Source: an uncultured Porphyromonadaceae bacterium (GTDB lineage Bacteria > Bacteroidota > Bacteroidia > Bacteroidales > Muribaculaceae). From it: a DNA stretch of 29,881 nt. A program made the position numbers and the translations under genes. The first letter of the stretch is position 1. Each line of letters opens with the position of its first letter. The stretch lies in NCBI GenBank assembly GCA_902475285.1, contig CABRZA010000005.1, positions 1 to 29,881 on the forward strand, read 5' to 3'. The notes under the pieces are model-generated. The model was not told where the DNA came from. It worked only from the letters and a program-made list of their open reading frames with translations, and did no database searches. Below, in pieces: positions 1 to 8,475 of the stretch.

Positions 1-15
1 GCCTCAAATTTGGTG

Positions 16-23
16 CAAAGATA
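16..23 (-). promoter_or_regulatory. Putative -7 promoter element, leftward
   Basis: On the minus strand this reads TATCTTTG, matching the Bacteroidota -7 consensus TAnnTTTG, and is followed by GCACC. It would drive transcription off the left edge of the window. A TTTG lies upstream (49-52 on the plus strand), but the 25-base spacing is longer than the usual 19-21, so the -33 part is unconvincing. Confidence 0.4.
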
Positions 24-100
24 CGCTTTTTATTTTAATAATTCGCATCAAAGGGGCAAAATATATCAACATTCTCGCCTCAGCGGACATCGGCACAAGC

Positions 101-138
101 GAAAAAAAGACGAGGAGAGGCCTCCGGGCCGCTCCTCG
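101..138 (-). terminator. Intrinsic terminator of the lipoprotein gene
   Basis: On the minus strand, CGAGGAG (132-138) pairs with CTCCTCG (111-117), and an inner GGCC/GGCC pair extends the stem around a short CGGA loop. It is followed by TCTTTTTTT (102-110). It lies about 20 bases past the stop codon of the lipoprotein gene, as expected for a rho-independent terminator. Confidence 0.85.
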
Positions 139-159
139 CCGATATGAATGAAACTAATA

Positions 160-1032
160 TTAATCCAAAGGTTTTACGTCGGCATCTACATCTACATGGT
201 AGGGCGAGCCCGGGACGTTCTGAGGCGCGCAATCGAACTCGAAATCGAAGCCGCCGCCGAAGTCGAGCTCGCCCTTGACATTCGATACGGGATATGTGGT
301 GTAGGGAGTGTCGCCGATATAGGGGATAATCGAAGCGGCTTCGACATAAGCCTTGTCGCCCATAATGTTGAAAGGCACGGCCTTGAGCTCGATGTTGAGG
401 GCGGGCATGGAAGGAACGAACTGCGAGCGCGACATAGTGATATCCATCGTGCGAGTGTCGGCATTGAACTTAACGGCATAGGATGTTTCCGTGGTCTCGA
501 ATTTCGAACCTGTGGCAGCGGAGCTCTCTGTCTCGCCCCAGAAATATTGCACTTTCAGCGCCACGGTGACGGCACTGCGCTGGTTGACGGTGAAACGCGC
601 CGTAAATGCCGGCACATATATGCCGTTGACAATTCGCTGATAGAGCCGCACTTTCACATTGGTAAGTGTTGGAGCGGAGAAACCCGACATCAAGGGCGTA
701 ACGGTAGGAGCGCTGATTTCAATCCATCCGTCGTTGTCGGTGCGGAACGGCATGTCGGCCAGAGTGAAATCGGGGTATACGGTGCCGTCGTTCAGCTTGA
801 GGCCATGCACCAGAAGGTTGGCAGTAGCCTTAGTGAAGTTGAGACGGAGCTGGAAGCCCATGCCGTCGTAATAGGCACGGGTTCCGTCGACCGCATCAGC
901 CACATAGGTGAAGCATTCGTTGATATACTGCTCTGTGATGGTATCGTTGCCTTCGTTATTGTTGCCGGTGCATGCGCTCACGAGAGCGGCAGCAGCAAAC
1001 AGGCACATCAGTCGGTGGAAAATCTTTTTCAT
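160..1032 (-). CDS. Predicted lipoprotein of unknown function
   Basis: A 290-residue exported protein of unrecognised family. The N-terminus has two lysines, a hydrophobic stretch and a lipobox VSAC with the acylated cysteine at residue 21, followed by a polar Gly/Asn-rich linker. It is therefore predicted to be anchored to the outer or inner membrane. The mature part looks all-beta, with alternating hydrophobic residues and no catalytic motif I can name. I chose the ATG at 1030-1032 because it gives a proper signal peptide; the frame opens seven codons earlier, but those codons overlap the predicted promoter. The gene is monocistronic, with a TAnnTTTG promoter just upstream and a hairpin terminator just downstream. 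Small Bacteroidota lipoproteins of this type often have no assigned role, and I infer none here. Confidence 0.85.
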   Translation of the reverse strand: MKKIFHRLMCLFAAAALVSACTGNNNEGNDTITEQYINECFTYVADAVDGTRAYYDGMGFQLRLNFTKATANLLVHGLKLNDGTVYPDFTLADMPFRTDNDGWIEISAPTVTPLMSGFSAPTLTNVKVRLYQRIVNGIYVPAFTARFTVNQRSAVTVALKVQYFWGETESSAATGSKFETTETSYAVKFNADTRTMDITMSRSQFVPSMPALNIELKAVPFNIMGDKAYVEAASIIPYIGDTPYTTYPVSNVKGELDFGGGFDFEFDCAPQNVPGSPYHVDVDADVKPLD

Positions 1033-1050
1033 CTTTATTGAATTATACTG

Positions 1051-1081
1051 CAAAGCTAAGAATAAAAATTCAAACTACCAA
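1051..1081 (-). promoter_or_regulatory. Promoter of the lipoprotein gene
   Basis: On the minus strand a TTG (1079-1081) is followed after 20 bases by TAGCTTTG (1051-1058), fitting the Bacteroidota vegetative promoter (TTTG-N19-21-TAnnTTTG). The start codon lies about 20 bases downstream, so the leader would be very short. Confidence 0.65.
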
Positions 1082-1160
1082 TAGATGGCGGCGGTGCAGA
1101 AAAATGCGCCGAGCGCGCAGGCTGTGAATCAACGTTTTACAAATTTTGACTAAACAAAAT

Positions 1161-1192
1161 TTTGCACAATTGAATATAAATTATTAATTTTG
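1161..1192 (+). promoter_or_regulatory. Canonical Bacteroidota promoter for the membrane protein gene
   Basis: TTTG (1161-1164) is followed after exactly 20 bases by TAATTTTG (1185-1192), in AT-rich DNA that contrasts with the GC-rich genes. This is an essentially perfect match to the Bacteroidota primary sigma consensus. It predicts a start near 1198 and an untranslated leader of about 90 bases before the ATG at 1291. Confidence 0.8.
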
Positions 1193-1234
1193 TGCACTTA
1201 ATAGATAAAGTTTTATAGATTGTAGATTATTAGG

Positions 1235-1268
1235 GGGCTTTGTCGTGAGATACAGCCCTTTCTTTTTT
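1235..1268 (+). promoter_or_regulatory. Leader hairpin with T-rich tail (possible attenuator)
   Basis: GGGCT (1235-1239) pairs with AGCCC (1254-1258). After one mismatch TGT pairs with ATA (one G-T pair), leaving a six-base loop. TTTCTTTTTT follows at 1259-1268. It sits between the promoter and the ATG at 1291, so it could end transcription early or modulate translation. The stem is short, and no riboswitch fold was recognised. Confidence 0.35.
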
Positions 1269-1290
1269 ACCCCTTGTAAAACACGAATCG

Positions 1291-2967
1291 ATGTCAGAGA
1301 CAGAAAAGAGCCAGCAGCGCCTCTCTCACTTGGCCTCCGCGGCGATAGCCCTGCTGCTATTCATCACCGCTGCCGGCGCGATAGCCCGCAATATGGTGTC
1401 GCCCATGCAGGCCGACGACTGGGTGTACATGCACATGGCCGAGGCCGACGACGTGCCGGCGGGAGTTTTATTCTGGGAGAGTCACGGCCCGCTCGTGACG
1501 GACTACGGCGACGTCGTCGAGTCGATTGCCAACCACTACCGTCTCATCAACGCACGGTGGTCCAATCTATTACACATTCTCTTTGTGCCCGTCGACAGCA
1601 GTGTGGAAGGTGTGCTGATGGGCATATGCACGGCCATGATGGCTCTAATGCTCGCGCTTTTGGGCGACTACCGGCGTCGCCTGTCGCCGCTGGCGGTACT
1701 ACTGGCCGTATTGCTCATGTGGACGGTATTTCCGTGGTACGACTACATGCAGAGCGTAGTATACCAAATGAACTATGTGGCGCCGACGCTCTTGTGTTGC
1801 CTCATGATATGGTATCTGCCACGCCTCGACACTTTCGGGAAATGGAAGCTCGTCGGTTTTATGGCGCTGACGCTCGTGACGGGAATGATGCACGAAGGGT
1901 TCACTGCAATACTCCTTGTATATATGGTGTCGCTGCCGCTTTGCCGGGGCATACTGCCGTCGCGGCGCTATATCGCCGCTGTGGTCATCGCGGTTGCAAG
2001 CATTGCCTATCACCTGAGCAGCCCGATACTCGGTCGCACTGCCGGCACACAAATCGACATAATGAGCATCGCCTCGCGTTCGCTGGCTCTCACGGTGCCG
2101 CTGTTCGTCGGCATACTGCTCTCGCTCGTCGACAAGCGGGTGAACCGGCTTACTATGAGGGACTACTCGGCACGCTACGGAGCGTGGCTGCTTGCCGGCG
2201 TTGCCGGCGCGGCGATGCCTGTGGTACTGATGATGGCGAACCGCACCTATTGGATAATGGACATGTTCTGCGTGCCTGTGATAATCCGCGCCCTCACATC
2301 GCTGCTCGAGCGCGTGCCCCTGCGCGTGACGACAGCGGCGGCACTTGCGGCAGCGGTGCCCTATGCCCTGTGGATGGCCGAGCTGGTGCGTTGGGAAAAA
2401 ATTCTCGGCGACGAAGAGCGGCAGGTGCAGCACCACATCATGGAGCTGCCCGGCAACGGCCTCCCCTACTCCGGCATCATTCCCTTCGGAACGATACCCA
2501 ACGACAGCATACCCGCGTATCTTCTCGGCATTCCCGGGCAGGTACAGGACGACTTCGTGTCGATCCGCTTTTTCGCCTCGGCCGCCGGACATCCCCACAC
2601 GGTTACGCTGCCCGTCGACTCGGCCTACGCCTCCAAGCCCCTTGAAGAATGGCCGAAGGTGCCGGGTAACACCCCGCTCTACGGGCGCTGGCCGTATATG
2701 GCCCAGCGCGACAGCACGACGAGCGTATACAACGGCGTTTTCGGGCCTCCCGAAAGCAGCATGCCGCTTATCGACCGCCTTCTGTGCCACATGATGGGGC
2801 GCAGCGGCGAAGTGGAATACCGTTTCTGGTGGGGAGCGAAAACCGTACCTTTGGCCGACGGCGACACGATCTACCGCGCGGTTGTTCTCACGAATCCGCG
2901 CACCATCCGTCACCGAAAGCTAATACGCATCGATACCGTGCCGGCCGCAGAGCTGCAACGGCCCTGA
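1291..2967 (+). CDS. Polytopic membrane protein, GT-C glycosyltransferase-like (DUF6056-type)
   Basis: A 558-residue inner-membrane protein. It has a cytoplasmic N-terminus, a first TM at about residues 13-32, roughly ten more hydrophobic segments up to about residue 380, then a soluble C-terminal domain of about 160 residues. Just after TM1 lies QADDW (Asp42-Asp43). An acidic pair in the first outer loop is the usual catalytic signature of GT-C glycosyltransferases that use lipid-linked sugars. The overall pattern resembles the Bacteroidota DUF6056 membrane proteins, whose substrates are unknown; that family call is from memory. It has its own promoter and a hairpin-bearing leader. It converges tail-to-tail with the MerR gene, only eight bases apart and with no obvious terminator between them. 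Transferase activity is inferred from topology and the DD pair alone. Confidence 0.75.
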   Translation: MSETEKSQQRLSHLASAAIALLLFITAAGAIARNMVSPMQADDWVYMHMAEADDVPAGVLFWESHGPLVTDYGDVVESIANHYRLINARWSNLLHILFVPVDSSVEGVLMGICTAMMALMLALLGDYRRRLSPLAVLLAVLLMWTVFPWYDYMQSVVYQMNYVAPTLLCCLMIWYLPRLDTFGKWKLVGFMALTLVTGMMHEGFTAILLVYMVSLPLCRGILPSRRYIAAVVIAVASIAYHLSSPILGRTAGTQIDIMSIASRSLALTVPLFVGILLSLVDKRVNRLTMRDYSARYGAWLLAGVAGAAMPVVLMMANRTYWIMDMFCVPVIIRALTSLLERVPLRVTTAAALAAAVPYALWMAELVRWEKILGDEERQVQHHIMELPGNGLPYSGIIPFGTIPNDSIPAYLLGIPGQVQDDFVSIRFFASAAGHPHTVTLPVDSAYASKPLEEWPKVPGNTPLYGRWPYMAQRDSTTSVYNGVFGPPESSMPLIDRLLCHMMGRSGEVEYRFWWGAKTVPLADGDTIYRAVVLTNPRTIRHRKLIRIDTVPAAELQRP

Positions 2968-2975
2968 CAAAATAA

Positions 2976-3377
2976 TCATTCCTTATTTTTCTCCGCCTCT
3001 TCGGCAGCTTTTGCGGCGAATAGCGCGGCTCGCTGGCGGCGCTGGCGCTCGTCGAGAGCACCGAGGACGGCCGTAAGACGGTCGCGCACGGCGCGGAGGC
3101 GCTTCACGGCCTCATGGACGCGCATGGTGTCGCGGCGGTTCTTGCGCAGATGCTCGCGGGCGCCGTCGAGGGTGAGGCCCTTGTCGTAGAGGAGGAACCG
3201 GATTATTTCGACCATCTCGACGTCGGCGGGGGTATATATGCGCAGGCCCGATGTCGTGCGCTTGGGCGAGAGTTCGGAGAACTCGCTCTCCCAATAGCGG
3301 AGGGTGCTCTGCGGGAGGTCGAGCATGGCGCTGACATCGCCGATGCGGTAATATTTTTTGTCGAAACGGTCGGCCAT
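2976..3377 (-). CDS. MerR-family transcriptional regulator
   Basis: A small (133-residue) DNA-binding protein. Residues 10-30 form the winged helix-turn-helix (YRIGDVSAMLDLPQSTLRYW), followed by the wing (GLRIYTP, 44-50), the second helix pair (51-79) and a charged C-terminal helix (85-133) of the dimerising type. There is no cysteine-rich effector domain, so it is probably not a metal sensor; this short form is common in Bacteroidota. The frame stays open far upstream, but that part overlaps the M23 gene in another frame and is not protein-like. The real ATG (3375-3377) overlaps the stop of the M23 gene by one base (TGATG), indicating translational coupling and shared transcription. The target promoter is unknown. 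Confidence 0.9.
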   Translation of the reverse strand: MADRFDKKYYRIGDVSAMLDLPQSTLRYWESEFSELSPKRTTSGLRIYTPADVEMVEIIRFLLYDKGLTLDGAREHLRKNRRDTMRVHEAVKRLRAVRDRLTAVLGALDERQRRQRAALFAAKAAEEAEKNKE

Positions 3378-4348
3378 CAGTCCATGACATGTCCGGCATT
3401 TTCGGCGAGATTCACAATCTCGTCGTACTGCTCGGGTGTAAGATCGTAGAAATAATAGTTCACGGGGTTCTGAGGAGCGCCGCGGTAGCGCACCTCGTAG
3501 TGCAGGTGGGGGCCTGTGGATTTTCCAGTGTTGCCCACGAGGCCTATGAGGTCGCCTCGACGCACCTGCTGGCCCTGGCGGGCTATGAGCTTGGATAGGT
3601 GGGCGTAGCGGGTGGTGTAGTTGAAACCGTGGTCGATCTGCACCATGTTTCCATAGGCGCTCTGCCACGACGATGCCGTGACCGTGCCGTCGGCGGTGGC
3701 GTAGACGGGCGTGCCGACGGGAGCGGAGAAGTCCATGCCTTCGTGGAATTTCATGGTGCCGTAGATTGGGTCGCGGCGGACTCCGTAGCCCGAGGCCATG
3801 GTGCGGAGGTATTTTTCGGGAACAGGCTGTATGGCGGGAGTGTGGGCCACGCGCACCTTTTGGCTGTCGACCTGGGAGGCTAGATAGTCGAAGGAGCGAA
3901 TCTGCGAGTAAACCATGCGGTCGAGGCGGTCGAGCTTCGTGGTTACCTGTTCCACCAGGCGGTCGTCGGGGAGTGAGTCGAGACGGTTGTAGATGCGCTG
4001 GCGCTCGAGGCCGGCATATCGCTGCGCCGCACCCATTGGCTCGGCCTGCATCATGGCTCGGTAGAAATTGTTGTCGCGCTCGGCGAGGTCTTCCATCACG
4101 GCCACGGCATAGTCGGCCCGGCGGCCGAGAAGCTCGAGGTTTGTGGCGAGGCGCTCGTTCTGTACGCGTAGGGCATGCTCGCGCGGCGTCTCGGCGAAAT
4201 TGTAGACAATCACGGCCAGAACGAACACCACCACGAAAGCACGCACATAGGGGCGGACCATTGCCGCCAGACGGCGACGACGGTCGGGATACACGCGCTC
4301 ATATTGCTCGGTTGCTGCGTTGTAGCGATAGAAAACTTTCTGACTCAT
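3377..4348 (-). CDS. M23-family peptidoglycan endopeptidase
   Basis: A 323-residue, membrane-anchored cell-wall hydrolase. The order is a basic cytoplasmic N-terminus, one TM (about 35-51), a helical/coiled periplasmic stretch (about 55-165), then the LytM/M23 metallopeptidase domain (about 185-300). Zinc ligands are visible as HEGMD (His202, Asp206) and HLHYE (His283), and the catalytic His250 lies in YAHLS, so it should be active. M23 enzymes cut peptide crosslinks in peptidoglycan. The ATG at 4346-4348 was chosen because the protein-like sequence begins there; upstream codons fall in the promoter region. The gene is divergent from alaS and overlaps the MerR gene downstream. This M23-MerR pair beside alaS is, to my recollection, a recurrent arrangement in Bacteroidales. 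Confidence 0.92.
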   Translation of the reverse strand: MSQKVFYRYNAATEQYERVYPDRRRRLAAMVRPYVRAFVVVFVLAVIVYNFAETPREHALRVQNERLATNLELLGRRADYAVAVMEDLAERDNNFYRAMMQAEPMGAAQRYAGLERQRIYNRLDSLPDDRLVEQVTTKLDRLDRMVYSQIRSFDYLASQVDSQKVRVAHTPAIQPVPEKYLRTMASGYGVRRDPIYGTMKFHEGMDFSAPVGTPVYATADGTVTASSWQSAYGNMVQIDHGFNYTTRYAHLSKLIARQGQQVRRGDLIGLVGNTGKSTGPHLHYEVRYRGAPQNPVNYYFYDLTPEQYDEIVNLAENAGHVMD

Positions 4349-4359
4349 GAGCTGTAAAG

Positions 4360-4390
4360 TTGCAAAAGTGCAAAATTTCGAGTAATTTTG
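4360..4390 (+). promoter_or_regulatory. alaS promoter
   Basis: TTG (4360-4362) and TAATTTTG (4383-4390) are separated by 20 bases, the Bacteroidota consensus spacing. Transcription would begin near 4397, about 60 bases before the alaS ATG. It overlaps the leader of the divergent M23 gene. Confidence 0.7.
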
Positions 4391-4403
4391 CGCTTTCAAA
4401 ACG

Positions 4404-4433
4404 CAAAGTTAACGATTTTTGCGCCAATAGCAA
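4404..4433 (-). promoter_or_regulatory. Promoter of the M23-MerR pair
   Basis: On the minus strand TTG (4431-4433) is followed after 19 bases by TAACTTTG (4404-4411), matching TAnnTTTG. It lies back-to-back with the alaS promoter, and the two predicted transcripts diverge and overlap at their 5' ends. Confidence 0.65.
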
Positions 4434-4457
4434 GACGGAAAATTGCAAAATCTACAT

Positions 4458-7097
4458 ATGACTACTCCAAAACATCTCACAGCCAAAGAGATACGACAGT
4501 CGTTCAAAGACTTTGTCGCCTCGAAAGGACATCGCATCGTGCCTTCGGCACCTATGGTTATCAAAGACGACCCCACGCTGATGTTTACCAACGCGGGCAT
4601 GAACCAATTCAAGGACATCATCCTTGGCCAGGCGGCTCCCAAACACCGCCGCGTGGCCGACTCGCAGAAGTGTCTTCGCGTGAGCGGCAAGCACAACGAC
4701 CTCGAGGAAGTGGGACTCGACACCTACCACCACACCATGTTCGAGATGCTCGGCAACTGGTCGTTCGGCGACTATTTCAAGGCCGAGGCCATCGACATGG
4801 CATGGGAATACCTCGTCGACGTGCTCGGGCTTAACCCCGAGCACCTCTACGCCACCGTCTTCGAGGGTTCCGACGCGGAAGGCCTGGCCCGCGACGACGA
4901 AGCCGCCGGCATATGGCTCAAACACCTTCCCGCCGACCACATAATCAACGGCAACAAGCACGACAACTTTTGGGAAATGGGCGACACCGGCCCCTGCGGC
5001 CCCTGCTCGGAGATACACATCGACCTCCGTCCCGCCGAAGAGCGCGAGCAGACGCCCGGCCGCGAGCTGGTGAACAAGGACCATCCGCAGGTGATAGAGA
5101 TTTGGAACCTTGTGTTCATGCAGTACAACCGCAAGGCCGACGGCAGCCTCGAACCGCTGCCCGCCAAGGTAATCGACACCGGCATGGGCTTCGAGCGCCT
5201 GTGCATGGCCCTGCAAGGCAAGACGTCGAACTACGACACCGACGTCTTCACGCCGCTCATCGGCAAAATAGCCTCGCTCTCGGGCAAAGAATACGGCAGA
5301 GACAAGCACGTCGACGTGGCCATGCGCGTCATCGCCGACCATGTGCGCACCATAGCCTTCTCGATAGCCGACAACCAGCTGCCGAGCAACGCCAAGGCCG
5401 GCTATGTAATCCGCCGCATCCTTCGCCGCGCCGTGCGCTACGCCTACACCTTCCTCGACCAAAAGCAGGCATTCATGTACCGCCTGGTCGACACGCTCAT
5501 CGAGAACATGGGCGAGGCATACCCCGAGCTCCCGGCCAACCGCGACCTTATAATGAAGGTGATAAAGGAAGAGGAAGACGCCTTCCTGCGCACGCTCGAA
5601 AACGGCATACGCCTGCTCGACGACGCCGTTGCCGCCGCCAAGGCCGAGGGCAAGACCGAGATTTCGGGCAAGCAGGCCTTCACGCTCTACGACACCTACG
5701 GCTTCCCGCTCGACCTCACCCTGCTCATCCTCAAAGACTACGGCATGACCGCCGACCTCGAGGGCTTCGACGACGAGATGCAGGCGCAGAAAAACCGCGC
5801 CCGCGCCGCCGCCGCCGTGGAGGCCGCCGACTGGGTGACCGTAGGCGAAGGCGAGGAAGAATTCGTTGGCTACGACGAGAGCGAGTGCGAGGCCCATATC
5901 CTCAAATACCGCCACGTGAAGCAGAAGAACCGCGAGTTCTACCAGCTCATCCTCGACCGCACGCCATTCTATGCCGAGATGGGCGGCCAGGTGGGCGACA
6001 GCGGCACACTCACCGACAATGCCACCGGCGCCGTGACCGAAATAATCGACACCAAGCGCGAGAACGGCGTGGCCGTGCACATAGTGAAGGAGCTTCCCGC
6101 CGACCCGGCAGCCACCTTCACCGCCGCCATCGACAAGGAGGCACGCCTCTGCACGTCGCGCAACCACACTGCCACTCACCTGCTCCACCGCGCCCTGCGC
6201 GAGGTGCTCGGCACGCACGTGGAGCAGAAAGGCTCCTTCGTGACACCCGACGTGCTGCGCTTCGACTTCTCGCACTTCCAGAAACTCACCCCCGAGGAAA
6301 TCCGCAAGGTCGAGGAGCTGGCCAACAGCTACGTTCGCGCCGCCTACGCCCGCGACGAACACCGCCACATGCCCATAGCCGAGGCCCGCGCCATGGGTGC
6401 GATGGCACTCTTCGGCGAGAAATACGGCGACGACGTGCGCGTGATCCGCTACGGCGACTCTGTTGAACTCTGCGGCGGTACGCACGTCGACAACACCGGC
6501 AACATCGGCATGATAAAGATTGTGTCGGAATCGAGCATCGCCGCCGGCGTTCGCCGCATCGAGGCCGTCACGGGTACTGCCGTGGAGAAGTTGCTCAACG
6601 AGGTGCAGGACACCCTGCGCACCATCGCCGGAATGTTCAACAACGCTCCCGACCTCGTGGCAGCCCTCCGCAAGTCGATAGAAGAGAATCAGGAGCTTCG
6701 CCGCCAGGCCGAGGAACACTTCACCGAACGCATCCAGACCATCAGCCGCGAGATGCTCGACAAGGCCGGCTTCACCCCCTCGGGCGTCAAGCTCGTGACG
6801 ATGCAGGGCATACGCCTGCCGGAAGTGGTGAAGGGCGTTGCCTTCGCCGTGCGCACGCTGTCGGCAGAGAACACTGCCTTCATCGGCGCTACCGTCGACC
6901 CGTCGGGCAAGCCTCTGCTCACCGTAATGCTCACCGACGACCTTACCAAGACGCACAACGCCTCGCAGATGGTACGCGAGGCCGCCCGCAGCATCAAGGG
7001 CGGCGGCGGCGGCCAGCCGGGCTTCGCACAGGCCGGCGGCAAGGACGCCGACGGCATCAACATAGCCCTCAAAACCCTCACCGAGGCTCTGGGCTGA
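4458..7097 (+). CDS. alaS: Alanine--tRNA ligase
   Basis: Charges tRNA-Ala with alanine in the cytoplasm. It is full length at 879 residues, about the family's usual size. The class II catalytic core is at the N-terminus (FTNAGMNQF near 43-51, FEMLGNWSFGDYF near 95-107). The tRNA-recognition region follows, then the editing domain with its zinc-site residues HTATH (His570, His574) and CGGTH (Cys672, His676). The C-terminal C-Ala/DHHA1 domain ends with a glycine-rich stretch before QPGFAQAGG. I use the ATG at 4458-4460; a TTG five codons upstream also opens the frame but adds nothing conserved. It has its own promoter and a strong terminator just after the stop, so it is probably monocistronic. 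Confidence 0.98.
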   Translation: MTTPKHLTAKEIRQSFKDFVASKGHRIVPSAPMVIKDDPTLMFTNAGMNQFKDIILGQAAPKHRRVADSQKCLRVSGKHNDLEEVGLDTYHHTMFEMLGNWSFGDYFKAEAIDMAWEYLVDVLGLNPEHLYATVFEGSDAEGLARDDEAAGIWLKHLPADHIINGNKHDNFWEMGDTGPCGPCSEIHIDLRPAEEREQTPGRELVNKDHPQVIEIWNLVFMQYNRKADGSLEPLPAKVIDTGMGFERLCMALQGKTSNYDTDVFTPLIGKIASLSGKEYGRDKHVDVAMRVIADHVRTIAFSIADNQLPSNAKAGYVIRRILRRAVRYAYTFLDQKQAFMYRLVDTLIENMGEAYPELPANRDLIMKVIKEEEDAFLRTLENGIRLLDDAVAAAKAEGKTEISGKQAFTLYDTYGFPLDLTLLILKDYGMTADLEGFDDEMQAQKNRARAAAAVEAADWVTVGEGEEEFVGYDESECEAHILKYRHVKQKNREFYQLILDRTPFYAEMGGQVGDSGTLTDNATGAVTEIIDTKRENGVAVHIVKELPADPAATFTAAIDKEARLCTSRNHTATHLLHRALREVLGTHVEQKGSFVTPDVLRFDFSHFQKLTPEEIRKVEELANSYVRAAYARDEHRHMPIAEARAMGAMALFGEKYGDDVRVIRYGDSVELCGGTHVDNTGNIGMIKIVSESSIAAGVRRIEAVTGTAVEKLLNEVQDTLRTIAGMFNNAPDLVAALRKSIEENQELRRQAEEHFTERIQTISREMLDKAGFTPSGVKLVTMQGIRLPEVVKGVAFAVRTLSAENTAFIGATVDPSGKPLLTVMLTDDLTKTHNASQMVREAARSIKGGGGGQPGFAQAGGKDADGINIALKTLTEALG

Positions 7098-7116
7098 CAA
7101 ACAGCCGCATACACAC

Positions 7117-7154
7117 GGAGGCCGCACCCCGACGGGCGCGGCCTCCGATTTTTT
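7117..7154 (+). terminator. alaS intrinsic terminator
   Basis: A perfect nine-base stem, GGAGGCCGC (7117-7125) with GCGGCCTCC (7138-7146), a 12-base loop, then GA and six T (7149-7154). It starts 20 bases after the alaS stop. The tract on the other strand is not T-rich, so it works in the plus direction only. Confidence 0.93.
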
Positions 7155-7167
7155 GTGCCGGTACGAC

Positions 7168-7193
7168 AAGCGCCCGACCATGGCCGGGCGCTT
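7168..7193 (-). terminator. Hairpin after the end of the long minus-strand operon
   Basis: A perfect nine-base inverted repeat, AAGCGCCCG (7168-7176) with CGGGCGCTT (7185-7193), around an eight-base loop, 20 bases past the last operon stop. There is no T-run after it on the minus strand, so classic intrinsic termination is uncertain. It may protect the 3' end, or act together with the neighbouring alaS hairpin, which the minus transcript would also form. Confidence 0.5.
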
Positions 7194-7212
7194 GATGTTG
7201 ATGCGGAAAGCT

Positions 7213-8460
7213 TTACTTCATCAGGTTGATGAGGTAAGCCTTCTTGTCGGCGTTGCGGTATACGAGGTAGAGGCCGGGAGCCACGGTGTAGGCAATATTG
7301 CGGTTGCCATAGGGGCTGACGGTTGCCAGACCCGGCTTGGAATTGAGGAGTATGCTCTGGGCCGAGCATGAAATCTCATACTTGCCGTCCTTGCCCGGTT
7401 TGGGCATTTCGAGAGGCACGACCATGATCTGCTGGTTGTTGGTGACGTTGCGCATCTCGAGCTTGAAGCCGCCGTCGGTGGCCTTGACGGGCTCGGGGAG
7501 CTTGTCGAGGTTGAACAGAAGGTCGGCCGAACCCTGCTTCATGGTGTAGGGCGTGGAGAGGAGCTCCCTGCCGGCGACGATGATAGTGTTGTCGGAATCG
7601 ATGCGGGTGTCCTTCAAAGGCTTGTAGTCGCGGTTGTAGGGCTGGTAGATCGAAGTCACGTCGTCGAAGTAGAGCTTCACCTCGGAGCCGTGGTTCACGG
7701 GGCGCAGCATGTAGTAGGGTTTGCCGTCGTGTGGGCGGCGGTTGACCGAGGTGATGATGCCGGAGACAGTGCGGCCGTCCTTGGTGCGCACTTCGTCGAG
7801 TACGGGTACCTGCTCGATGATGGGCTGGTCGGCATAGAGGGCACGCTTGGAAGTGCTGCTGAGCTTGCTGTAAGGCAGCATCTCGACCACCATATTGTCG
7901 GCGGTGAGGATGCCGAAGAGCGAGCCTTCGTGCACTATCTGACCCTCGAGGGTGCGGCCGTCGGTGGTGACAACCTCGTCGATGATGCCGGAGATGACCT
8001 GCGGTTCGCGGACAGCGTATTCGTAGCTAACCACGTTACTGTCGGGAATCTCCACAGTAAGAGGCGCGATGATGACATATTTAAGCACCTTCGGACCGCG
8101 CTCGAGGAGCACGACATCGTCGGTGACGGAGCTTGAAGCGCTGCGCAGACGGTGCACCACAACTTCCTCGGCACCGTCGCGACCGATGCTTATGCGCTCG
8201 GGATGCTGACGGAACCAGTTGGCGAGACCTTCCTTGACCGATGCCAGGGGCATGACGGTCATAGTGACTGAGACGTTCTTCACACTGTCGACTACGATGG
8301 CCGAGTCGGCCATGAACGAGCTCGAGCGTGCTTCGAAATTCTTGATGGAGGTGCGGCCCATGTAGACGGAGCCGTTTTTGAGCGTCACCGTCTCGGGGGC
8401 CGCGGCTCCGGCGCCGAGGGCGACGCCGAGAGCCATGGCCATAGCGAGTATTATTTTCAT
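7213..8460 (-). CDS. Secreted beta-repeat protein of unknown function, last gene of the operon
   Basis: A 415-residue protein with a Sec signal peptide (residues 1 to about 21, Ala/Gly-rich cleavage region). The family is not recognised. Three related beta modules begin TLKNGSVYMG (about 26), TTDGRTLEG (about 165) and TKDGRTVSG (about 226). Each has the form T-x-(D/N)-G-x-x-x-x-G followed by hydrophobic strands, suggesting small Sm-like or barrel-like units. The C-terminal strand region (about 375-415) ends APGLYLVYRN...AYLINLMK. This loosely resembles the close of a T9SS sorting domain (G-x-Y, then a final Lys), but the match is weak. It follows the FHA-protease gene by 15 bases and precedes the operon-end hairpin. 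Its location outside the cytoplasm is well supported; its role is unknown. Confidence 0.85.
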   Translation of the reverse strand: MKIILAMAMALGVALGAGAAAPETVTLKNGSVYMGRTSIKNFEARSSSFMADSAIVVDSVKNVSVTMTVMPLASVKEGLANWFRQHPERISIGRDGAEEVVVHRLRSASSSVTDDVVLLERGPKVLKYVIIAPLTVEIPDSNVVSYEYAVREPQVISGIIDEVVTTDGRTLEGQIVHEGSLFGILTADNMVVEMLPYSKLSSTSKRALYADQPIIEQVPVLDEVRTKDGRTVSGIITSVNRRPHDGKPYYMLRPVNHGSEVKLYFDDVTSIYQPYNRDYKPLKDTRIDSDNTIIVAGRELLSTPYTMKQGSADLLFNLDKLPEPVKATDGGFKLEMRNVTNNQQIMVVPLEMPKPGKDGKYEISCSAQSILLNSKPGLATVSPYGNRNIAYTVAPGLYLVYRNADKKAYLINLMK

Positions 8461-8475
8461 AGAGAAGGGAGAGTG

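Noticed and set aside
148..1041. 297-codon plus-strand frame opposite the lipoprotein
   Set aside because: The minus strand has a lipobox, a promoter and a terminator in the correct places.
3378..3668. Upstream extension of the MerR frame (97 extra codons)
   Set aside because: It overlaps the M23 catalytic domain in another frame and is Pro/Arg-rich, not protein-like. The MerR domain begins just after the ATG at 3375-3377.
4452..7181. 909-codon open frame on the minus strand opposite alaS
   Set aside because: alaS is unmistakable on the plus strand. The antisense frame is rich in His, Val, Ala and Gly with no domain, a by-product of high GC and codon bias.
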